This document shows, piece after piece, positions 57,266 through 64,000 of a stretch of DNA of 64,000 nucleotides; position 1 is the first letter of the stretch, and every line of letters begins with the position of its first letter. Both the position numbers and the translations under genes were made by a program. This DNA comes from Azospirillum oryzae. GTDB lineage: Bacteria; Pseudomonadota; Alphaproteobacteria; Azospirillales; Azospirillaceae. The DNA is taken from contig NZ_FXAK01000007.1 of the NCBI RefSeq assembly GCF_900177515.1, positions 1,844,501 to 1,908,500 on the forward strand, read 5' to 3'. The notes beneath the pieces were generated by a model. That model was not told where the DNA came from, did no database searches, and worked only from the letters and a program-made list of their open reading frames with translations.

Positions 57266-58063
57266 ATGAACGAACGTCAGGATACCGGCAGCATGACGGT
57301 GGACCGCCAGGGGCGCGTCATGGTGCTGACCATGAACGACGCCGGCACCCGCAACGCGCTGGGCTTGAAGATGATGGCCGCCGGCCGCGATGCGCTGGAC
57401 GAAGCGACGCACGACCCCGGCATCGGCGCCATCGTGCTGACCGGCGCCGGCGGCGCCTTCAGCAGCGGCGGACACCTGAACAACCTCTATCACCATGGCA
57501 GCCGCTCGCGGTCGGAGAACCGGGACGGGATCGAGCGCTTCCACGGTTGGGTCAGGGCGATGCGCGAATGCCCCAAGCCGATCATCGCCGCGGTGGAGGG
57601 GCCGGCCGCCGGCGCCGGTTTCTCGCTGGCGCTGGCCTGCGACCTGATCGTCGCGGCAGAGGACGCGCAGTTCCTGACCGCCTATGTCAGGGTCGGGCTG
57701 ACCGCCGACGGCGGCGCCTCCGCCTCGCTCGCCCGCGCGCTGCCGCCGCAGCTCTATGCCGAACTGATGCTGACCGGCGGCCCGGTCGATGCCGCGCGCC
57801 TGCATGCCGCCGGCGTCGTCAACCGCGTCACCGCGCCGGGCCGGGCGCTGGACGAGGCGACCGCCTGGGCGCAGACAATCGCCGAAGGGCCGGCCGGCGC
57901 CATGGGCCGGGCGAAGAAGCTGATGGAACTGGCCTATGGCAGCTTCGCCACCCAGCTTGCCCGCGAAAGCGACCTGTTCGTCGAGGCCCTGCACCATGGC
58001 GAGGCGAAGGAGGGCATCACCGCCTTCTTCGAGAAGCGCCGGCCGGTGTTTCACAAGCGCTGA
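57266..58063 (+). CDS. Enoyl-CoA hydratase/isomerase (crotonase family)
   Basis: The 265-residue protein shows the crotonase pattern: an NALGLKMM start, the oxyanion-hole segment VLTGAGGAFSSGGHLNNL, and EGPAAGAGFSLALACDLIVAAEDAQFLTAYVRVGLTADGG. The catalytic Glu at the second oxyanion region of true hydratases (usually in a PELxLG-type block) is replaced by the RVGLTADGG context, so it may act as an isomerase or on another acyl-CoA. It ends with a C-terminal helix EGITAFFEKRRPVF. It is monocistronic and converges on the chemoreceptor gene. Confidence 0.9.
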   Translation: MNERQDTGSMTVDRQGRVMVLTMNDAGTRNALGLKMMAAGRDALDEATHDPGIGAIVLTGAGGAFSSGGHLNNLYHHGSRSRSENRDGIERFHGWVRAMRECPKPIIAAVEGPAAGAGFSLALACDLIVAAEDAQFLTAYVRVGLTADGGASASLARALPPQLYAELMLTGGPVDAARLHAAGVVNRVTAPGRALDEATAWAQTIAEGPAGAMGRAKKLMELAYGSFATQLARESDLFVEALHHGEAKEGITAFFEKRRPVFHKR

Positions 58064-58114
58064 GCGATAAAGCGGGCCGGGCGCCGTCGGTCGCGGCATC
58101 CGGCCGGCTCCGCA

Positions 58115-59593
58115 TCACCGCACAAGGACGTGCGCCGCCTCCTTCGTCCGCCCGACCGCACCGGCCACTTGATTGACCGCGGTGGAGATGGCGGCGATGT
58201 TGGACGTCACCGTCGCCACTGCGGCGGACGCGTTCTGCATGTTGGACGACATGTTCTGTGTGACGGCGCTCTGCTCCTCCACCGCCGAGGCCGTGCCGGT
58301 CACATGCTCCCGCACCACCGAGACGGCTTCGCGGATGGCGTTCAGCGCATTGGCGACTTCGGTCGAGGTCGACTGGATGCCTTCGATCTCGGCGGAGATC
58401 TGCTCGGTCGCCTTGCCGGCCTGATTGGCGAGGTTCTTCACCTCCGAGGCGACGACGGCAAAGCCCTTCCCCGCCTCGCCGGCACGGGCCGCTTCGATGG
58501 TGGCGTTCAGCGCAAGCAAGTTGATCTGGCCGGCGATGCTGTTGATCAGCCCGACGATGCCGTTCATCGCCTGGGCGGCGGCGGCCAGGCGGTCTGTGCT
58601 TTCCGCCACCGCGACGGTGCGGTCGAAGGCGCCGTCGGTCGCCGAGCGGGCGCGGGTCATGCTCTGGGAGATCTCGCCGATGGAGGCGACCAGTTCCTCC
58701 GCGCTTGCCGCCACCGCCTGGACGCTGGCGGAGGTGGAGCCCGCGGCGTCGTTGGCGGAATGCGCCTCCCCCATCGACAGGTGGAGCGCCTGGTCGATCT
58801 CGCCGAAATTCTTGTCGATCATTACCTTGAGGTTGTTCAGCAACTGGACCTGCGCGGTCACGTCGACCGCGAACTTCACCACTTTGACGACCCGCCCCTT
58901 CTCGTCGAGGATCGGGTTGTAGGCGCCTTCGATCCAGACCGGATTGCCGGACTTGCCGATCCGCTTGTACTGCGCCGCCTGGAATTCTCCGCGCCGCAGG
59001 GTTTCCCAAAAACGGGCGTAATCGGCGCTGTCGCGATAGGCCGGCTCGACGAATATGTTGTGGTGCTTGCCGACGACCTCGTCCAGACGATAGCCCATCA
59101 CCTTCAGGAAATTATCGTTGGCCTTGGTGATGATGCCTTCGGTCGTGAACTCGATCACCGCCTGCGATCGGCTGATCGCCGCCATCTGCCCGGCATAATC
59201 GAGGTTCTCCAGCCTTTCCTTGGCATCCGCCCATTCGACGACGAAGCCGATGCGCCGGCCGTCTTCGGTCAACGGCGTGACCAGCAGGTCGAACTGGTGT
59301 CCGCCGACCTTGATGGTGGCGCTGTAAGGCTTGCTCAGCGACGCCAGCAGCCCGCGCTGGTGGCTCGGGTTCTTGTGGAACACATCAATGTTGCTGCCGA
59401 CCAGCCGATTGACGTCCAGGCGCGGCAAATCCTTGCGCAGATCGCTTTCGGCCTCGCGCAGCAACGTCACCACGGCGGGATTGACGTGGACGATGGTCAG
59501 ATTCTCATCCGCCACCATCACCTTGGCGCGCAGCGAATCGAGCGCCGCCATCTTGCGCCCGAGCACCTGATTGATCTTCCCCCGTCCGAACAT
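58115..59593 (-). CDS. Soluble PAS-type methyl-accepting chemotaxis protein
   Basis: The 492-residue protein starts at ATG 59593 after GAGGGAAGG. It has no membrane segment. Two PAS domains (about 15-130 and 145-270) precede the signalling domain; the second has [17 protein letters not shown], typical of PAS in energy or redox taxis receptors. The cytoplasmic MCP hairpin tip is [44 protein letters not shown] is absent. It may sense redox or a cytoplasmic ligand. It is far from any che cluster in this window. Confidence 0.93.
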   Translation of the reverse strand: MFGRGKINQVLGRKMAALDSLRAKVMVADENLTIVHVNPAVVTLLREAESDLRKDLPRLDVNRLVGSNIDVFHKNPSHQRGLLASLSKPYSATIKVGGHQFDLLVTPLTEDGRRIGFVVEWADAKERLENLDYAGQMAAISRSQAVIEFTTEGIITKANDNFLKVMGYRLDEVVGKHHNIFVEPAYRDSADYARFWETLRRGEFQAAQYKRIGKSGNPVWIEGAYNPILDEKGRVVKVVKFAVDVTAQVQLLNNLKVMIDKNFGEIDQALHLSMGEAHSANDAAGSTSASVQAVAASAEELVASIGEISQSMTRARSATDGAFDRTVAVAESTDRLAAAAQAMNGIVGLINSIAGQINLLALNATIEAARAGEAGKGFAVVASEVKNLANQAGKATEQISAEIEGIQSTSTEVANALNAIREAVSVVREHVTGTASAVEEQSAVTQNMSSNMQNASAAVATVTSNIAAISTAVNQVAGAVGRTKEAAHVLVR

Positions 59594-60009
59594 CGGCCTT
59601 CCCTCGTGAGTACGCTGGTATGGGTCCGATAATACCGGCAATTTATGAGAATTCCATAAGGGTAACTCCGACATCTTGTGACATTTTCTTTAGATATTTG
59701 AAATACACAACAAGGTTCGGCAGCTTAGCCAACAACCCATCGCATAAGTTCCACAAACCAAACCGCAGCGGCATCTTTGATCGGGCACAGAGGGCCGGAA
59801 ACAATGTTGCTCAGCAGCATGCCATTCATGTCGCGATGCAGCGCCGACCACCACAGGCCAAGCGTAACAGCTCTTGGCAAAGCCGGAGCCCGACATACGC
59901 ACCGGAAATGCAGCGGCCCGCACAAACAGGAGCATCGGCACCCGCCCAAGCCTTCATCCACACGAATGCATGTTGCCCGCACATCCGATCAGTTGTATTA
60001 AATCCAGGC
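59594..60009. other. Gene-free 416-bp region between the chemoreceptor and dprA
   Basis: The left 150 bp are clearly AT-rich compared with neighbours and must hold the chemoreceptor promoter on the minus strand. The rest shows no protein-like frame with a ribosome-binding site. plsY, often found before dprA in other bacteria, is not present. No operator or strong hairpin was found. Confidence 0.6.
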
Positions 60010-61146
60010 ATGACACAACCACGCCACCCCCTGACCGACGCTGAACGGCTCGATTGGATTCGCCTCATTCGCACCGAGAATGTGGGTCCGATCACCTTTC
60101 ACCGCCTGATGGAACAGTATGGCAGCGCCGCCAAGGCACTGGACATGCTGCCGGAACTGGCACGGCGCGGTGGGCGGAGCAAGCCGCTGCGCGTCGCCCC
60201 GAAGGCGGAGGCGGAGCGGGAAGTGCAGGCCAATCGCCGCTTCGGCGCCAGGCTGATCTGCGCCTGCGAACCCGACTATCCGGAACCGCTGGCGGCGGTG
60301 GACGATGCGCCGCCGGTGATCTCGGTTGCCGGGCATGCCCATCTGCTGCGGCGGCGCGCCGTCGCCATCGTCGGCGCGCGCAACGCCTCGCTGAACGGCA
60401 AGAAGTTCGCCGAATCGCTGGCACGCGACCTTGGGGAGGCCGGGTTGCTGGTCGTCTCCGGCCTTGCCCGCGGCATCGACACCGCCGCACACGCCGGATC
60501 CATCGTCGGCGGCACCGCTGCGGTGCTGGCAGGCGGCATCGACGTGGTCTATCCGCCCGAGAACGAAGGGCTCTACCGCGACATCATGGCGCAGGGCGTG
60601 GTGGTGGCGGAAAGCCCGATCGGCACCCAGCCGCAAGCCCGCCATTTTCCGCGCCGCAACCGCCTGATCTCCGGTCTGTCGCTGGGCGTGCTGGTGGTGG
60701 AGGCGGCGTTGCGCTCCGGCTCTCTCATCACCGCGCGGATGGCTCTGGAACAGGGGCGCGAGGTGATGGCGGTCCCGGGTTCCCCGCTCGACCCGCGGTG
60801 CCACGGCACCAACAACCTGCTGCGCCAGGGCGCCACGCTGGTGGAACGCGCCGACGACGTGCTGCGCGCCATCGAGAACCTGCGGCCTCCGACGCTGGCG
60901 GAACGGCAGCGCGACCTGTTCAGCGCCCCCATCCATGCCCCTTCCCCTGCAACCGAGCCGGACGAATCCGACCTCGCCAAGGCACGCGCCCTGGTGCTGG
61001 AAAACCTGGGCCACTCGCCCGTCACCATTGACGAACTCGTCCGCGGGTGCCAATTGTCCGCTCCGGTGGTGCTGACCGTGGTTCTGGAACTTGAGCTTGC
61101 CGGCCGAGTCCAGCGTCTTCCCGGTCATCAGGTCTCTCTCGCCTGA
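60010..61146 (+). CDS. dprA: DNA-processing protein DprA
   Basis: The 378-residue protein has an N-terminal SAM-like helical part (LTDAERLDWIRLIRTENVGPITFHRLM). The Rossmann-type DprA core includes RAVAIVGARNASLNGKKFAESLARDLGEAG, LARGIDTAAHAGSI, and FPRRNRLISGLSLGVLVVEAALRSGSLITARMALEQGREVMAVPGSPLDPRCHGTNNLLRQGA. The C-terminal winged helix is SPVTIDELVRGCQLSAPVV. It loads RecA on incoming single strands in transformation. The ATG at 60010 has a weak ribosome-binding site. topA follows 46 bp later. Confidence 0.95.
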   Translation: MTQPRHPLTDAERLDWIRLIRTENVGPITFHRLMEQYGSAAKALDMLPELARRGGRSKPLRVAPKAEAEREVQANRRFGARLICACEPDYPEPLAAVDDAPPVISVAGHAHLLRRRAVAIVGARNASLNGKKFAESLARDLGEAGLLVVSGLARGIDTAAHAGSIVGGTAAVLAGGIDVVYPPENEGLYRDIMAQGVVVAESPIGTQPQARHFPRRNRLISGLSLGVLVVEAALRSGSLITARMALEQGREVMAVPGSPLDPRCHGTNNLLRQGATLVERADDVLRAIENLRPPTLAERQRDLFSAPIHAPSPATEPDESDLAKARALVLENLGHSPVTIDELVRGCQLSAPVVLTVVLELELAGRVQRLPGHQVSLA

Positions 61147-61192
61147 TCGTCATCGCCGTGGTTTAGGTGGGCATACGCGAAGGGCTGGTTTC

Positions 61193-63982
61193 TTGCCGGG
61201 CAGCAACGTCGTCATCGTCGAATCGCCGGCCAAGGCGAAGACCATCAACAAGTATCTGGGCGACGACTACACCGTCATCGCCAGCTTCGGCCATGTCCGC
61301 GACCTTCCGGCGCGGGACGGTTCGGTGCGCCCGGATGAAGACTTCGCGATGGAATGGGAGCTGGGCGACCGCTCCAAGCGCCACATCGACGAGATCGCCA
61401 AGGCGGTGAAGTCGGCCGACCGCGTCTATCTCGCAACCGACCCGGATCGCGAGGGAGAGGCCATCGCCTGGCACCTGTCGGAACTGCTGCGCGAGAAGCA
61501 CCTGACCGACAACCGCGACGTCCAGCGCATCACCTTCAACGAGATCACCAAGAGCGCCGTGCAGGCCGCCATCGCCAACCCGCGCGACGTTTCCCGCGAA
61601 CTGGTCGACGCCTATCTGGCGCGCCGGGCGCTGGACTATCTGGTGGGCTTCACCCTGTCGCCCGTGCTGTGGCGCAAGCTGCCGGGCTCCAAGTCGGCCG
61701 GCCGCGTGCAGTCGGTGGCCCTGCGCCTGATCTGCGAGCGCGAGTCGGAGATCGAGGTCTTCAAGCCGCAGGAATACTGGTCGATCGCGGTGGGCTTCAC
61801 CACGCCGGCGGGGGCATCCTTCACCGCGTCGCTGACCCAGCTGGATGGCAGGAAGCTCGACAAGTTCGGCCTGCCCAACCGCGAGGCGGCCGAGGCCGCG
61901 GTGGCGAAGATCCGCCCGCAGGCTTTCGCCGTATCACAGGTCGAGCGCAAGCAGAGCCGCCGCAACCCGTCGCCGCCCTTCACCACCTCCACCCTGCAGC
62001 AGGAGGCCTCGCGCAAGCTGGGCTTCGGCGCCACCCGCACCATGCGCACGGCGCAGAAGCTGTATGAGGGCGTCGACATCGGCGGCGAGACGGTCGGCCT
62101 CATCACCTATATGCGAACCGACGGCGTCAGCCTGTCGCAGGAGGCCATCGACGGCGCCCGTGGCCTGATCGGCTCGCATTATGGCGAGCGCTACGTCCCG
62201 GCCCAGCCCCGCGTCTACAAGACCGCCGCCAAGAACGCCCAGGAGGCCCACGAGGCCATCCGCCCGACCGACCTGCACCGCCGTCCCGAATCGGTGGCCG
62301 GCTATCTGGAAGGCGACGAGCTGCGGCTCTACGAACTGATCTGGAAGCGCACGCTGGCCAGCCAGATGGAAAGCGCCGTGCTGGATCAGGTGGCGGTGGA
62401 CATCGCCAGCCCGTCGAAGGACGTGGTGCTGCGCGCTACCGGCTCCATCGTCGTGTTCGACGGCTTCCTGAAGGTCTATCAGGAGGACCGCGACGACGCG
62501 GCCGAGGACGACCAGCAGGAACGCCGCCTGCCGGCCATGGACCAGGGCGACGCTCTGGACCGCGGCGACATCGTCCCGGACCAGCACTTCACCCAGCCGC
62601 CGCCGCGCTATTCCGAAGCCAGCCTCGTCAAGAAGCTGGAGGAACTGGGCATCGGCCGGCCGTCAACCTATGCCTCGATCCTGCAGGTGCTGCAGGACCG
62701 CAATTACGTCCGGCTGGACAAGCGGCGCTTCATTCCAGAAGACCGCGGCCGGCTGGTCACCGCCTTCCTTGAGAACTTCTTCCACCGCTATGTGGAGTAC
62801 AACTTCACCGCGGAGCTGGAGAACCAGCTGGATGAGATCTCCGACGGCAAGATCGATTGGAAGACCGTCCTGCGCGATTTCTGGACCGCATTCGACGCGG
62901 CGGTGAACGGCACCAAGGACCTGACGATCACCCAGGTGCTGACCACGCTCGACAACGAACTCGGCGCCCATTTCTTCCCCGCCGCCACCGAGGATGGACA
63001 CGACCCGCGCGTCTGCCCGGTCTGCCGTGAGGGCCGGCTGGGGCTGAAGCTGGGCAAGATGGGTGCCTTCATCGGCTGCTCGCGCTATCCCGACTGCCGC
63101 TACACCCGGCCGCTGGCCGTCGCCAACGACGAGAATGGCGAGGCGCAGGAAGGCCCGCGCGAGCTGGGCAACGATCCGGAGACCGGTCTGCCGGTGACGG
63201 TGCGCCGCGGCCCCTACGGCGCCTATATCCAGCTGGGCCCGCCGCCCGCCGCGGCGGTCGCTCCGCCGGAGGAGCCGGCGGCGGAAGAGCCGGCCGCCGA
63301 CGGCAAGAAGCCGAAGGCCAAGAAAAAGAAGAAGGACGATACGCCGAAGCCCAAGCGGGTGTCGCTGCCCAAGGGCATGGCGGCCGGCGACGTCGATCTC
63401 GACACCGCGCTGAAGCTGCTGGCCCTGCCCCGCGTGATCGGCAACCACCCGGAAACCGGCGAGGAGATCAGCGCCGGCATCGGCCGCTTCGGCCCCTATC
63501 TGAAGCATGGCAGCGTCTACAAGTCGCTGACGCCCGATGACGACGTGCTGACCATCGGCATCAACCGCGCCGTCGACCTGCTGGCCGGTGCCGCGAAGAA
63601 GGCGTCGGCCCCGGCCAAGACGCTGGGCGACCACCCCAAGACCGGCAAGCCGATCACCATGGGCTCCGGCCGCTTCGGTCCCTATGTGAAGCACGCCAGC
63701 GTCTATGCCTCGATCCCCAAGGGCACCGAGCCGGACAGCGTCACGCTGGAACAGGCGCTGGAACTGATCGACGCCAAGGTCGCCAAGGACGCCGCCAAGA
63801 AGGGCAAGACTCCAAAGGAGGCCGAACCGGCCAAGGCCGAGGGCGCGGAGACGGAGAAGCCCGCCAAGGCGAAGGCCGCGGCGAAGAAGCCCGCCGCCAA
63901 GAAGTCAAGCAAGGCCAAGGCCGCCAAGGACGCCCCGGCGGAAGCCGCCACGCCGAAGAAGAAGACCGCCAAGGCATCGTAA
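61193..63982 (+). CDS. topA: DNA topoisomerase I
   Basis: The 929-residue type IA topoisomerase starts at TTG 61193 with AAGGG 9 bases upstream, just before the Toprim motif VVIVESPAKAKTI. The catalytic Tyr306 is in GLITYMRTDGVSL. One C4 zinc ribbon is seen at about 605-630 (CPVCREGRLGLKLGKMGAFI, then GCSRYPDCRY), followed by repeated FGPYLKHG/FGPYVKHA C-terminal modules and a Lys/Ala-rich tail of about 70 residues. It relaxes negative supercoils. The dprA-topA order is conserved in many bacteria. Confidence 0.97.
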   Translation: MPGSNVVIVESPAKAKTINKYLGDDYTVIASFGHVRDLPARDGSVRPDEDFAMEWELGDRSKRHIDEIAKAVKSADRVYLATDPDREGEAIAWHLSELLREKHLTDNRDVQRITFNEITKSAVQAAIANPRDVSRELVDAYLARRALDYLVGFTLSPVLWRKLPGSKSAGRVQSVALRLICERESEIEVFKPQEYWSIAVGFTTPAGASFTASLTQLDGRKLDKFGLPNREAAEAAVAKIRPQAFAVSQVERKQSRRNPSPPFTTSTLQQEASRKLGFGATRTMRTAQKLYEGVDIGGETVGLITYMRTDGVSLSQEAIDGARGLIGSHYGERYVPAQPRVYKTAAKNAQEAHEAIRPTDLHRRPESVAGYLEGDELRLYELIWKRTLASQMESAVLDQVAVDIASPSKDVVLRATGSIVVFDGFLKVYQEDRDDAAEDDQQERRLPAMDQGDALDRGDIVPDQHFTQPPPRYSEASLVKKLEELGIGRPSTYASILQVLQDRNYVRLDKRRFIPEDRGRLVTAFLENFFHRYVEYNFTAELENQLDEISDGKIDWKTVLRDFWTAFDAAVNGTKDLTITQVLTTLDNELGAHFFPAATEDGHDPRVCPVCREGRLGLKLGKMGAFIGCSRYPDCRYTRPLAVANDENGEAQEGPRELGNDPETGLPVTVRRGPYGAYIQLGPPPAAAVAPPEEPAAEEPAADGKKPKAKKKKKDDTPKPKRVSLPKGMAAGDVDLDTALKLLALPRVIGNHPETGEEISAGIGRFGPYLKHGSVYKSLTPDDDVLTIGINRAVDLLAGAAKKASAPAKTLGDHPKTGKPITMGSGRFGPYVKHASVYASIPKGTEPDSVTLEQALELIDAKVAKDAAKKGKTPKEAEPAKAEGAETEKPAKAKAAAKKPAAKKSSKAKAAKDAPAEAATPKKKTAKAS

Positions 63983-64000
63983 CCGAAGTCCCCTCTCCTG

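Overview
The window is chromosomal DNA of a GC-rich, flagellated alphaproteobacterium, most likely a Rhodospirillales/Azospirillum-type organism. The evidence is strong third-position GC bias, the CtrA/SciP/FliX flagellar regulators, MotE-like and DUF6468 flagellar genes, a SinI/PmtA-type lipid methyltransferase, and the alphaproteobacterial order rlpA-dacC-tmk-holB-metG-tatD. I see no rRNA, tRNA, insertion sequence, prophage or CRISPR array. Strong codon bias produces long open frames antisense to most genes; these were left out.

Layout. 1-5.7 kb: a truncated unknown gene downstream of a hybrid sensor kinase, a cupin, an unknown acidic protein and ndk. 5.9-10.4 kb: a leftward betB-betA-choX choline-to-betaine operon headed by a perfect BetI-type palindrome, with no betI and no choline permease genes nearby. 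10.5-15.1 kb: ABC-F ATPase (YheS type), ExoD-family membrane protein, SAM methyltransferase, VOC protein and YdcF/ElyC protein. 15.2-22.4 kb: cell-wall and replication housekeeping (rlpA, dacC, tmk, holB, metG, tatD, PhnP-like MBL). 22.5-23.6 kb: an orphan TRAP binding protein. 24.2-27.0 kb: opgC followed by two related SGNH-fold proteins, the first of which has lost its catalytic residues. 27.0-33.2 kb: YkgJ-type cysteine protein, a PAS-GGDEF-EAL protein with a degenerate GGDEF motif, recO and parC.

33.4-53.1 kb is a flagellar region: leftward fliL-fliM-DUF6468-motE, rightward flgF-flgG-flgA-flgH, then a 7-kb accessory block (Ntn-hydrolase, small proteins, ATP-grasp protein, XRE regulator, YbaL antiporter, dksA), then fliX divergent from flgI-flgJ-flgN-like, fliK-flgD and sciP. 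Three rightward flagellar units (flgF, flgI, fliK) each carry a sigma-54-like -24/-12 element. Each also has a 13-bp palindrome of the form GGC-RRAAWYT-GCC centred 82-84 bp upstream of the -24 GG, which fits an FlbD enhancer architecture. fliX has a CtrA-like box (TTAA-N7-TCAA).

53.2-64 kb: a TetR regulator divergent from a MaoC dehydratase with an 18-bp inverted repeat between them, a second TRAP binding protein closely related to the first, a compact structured transcription unit encoding a 24-residue hydrophobic peptide, a rhomboid protease, a crotonase, a PAS-type chemoreceptor, dprA and topA.

Start codons were chosen by ribosome-binding site and family length; several are GTG or TTG. 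All functional statements rest on motif and family recognition by eye, without database searches.
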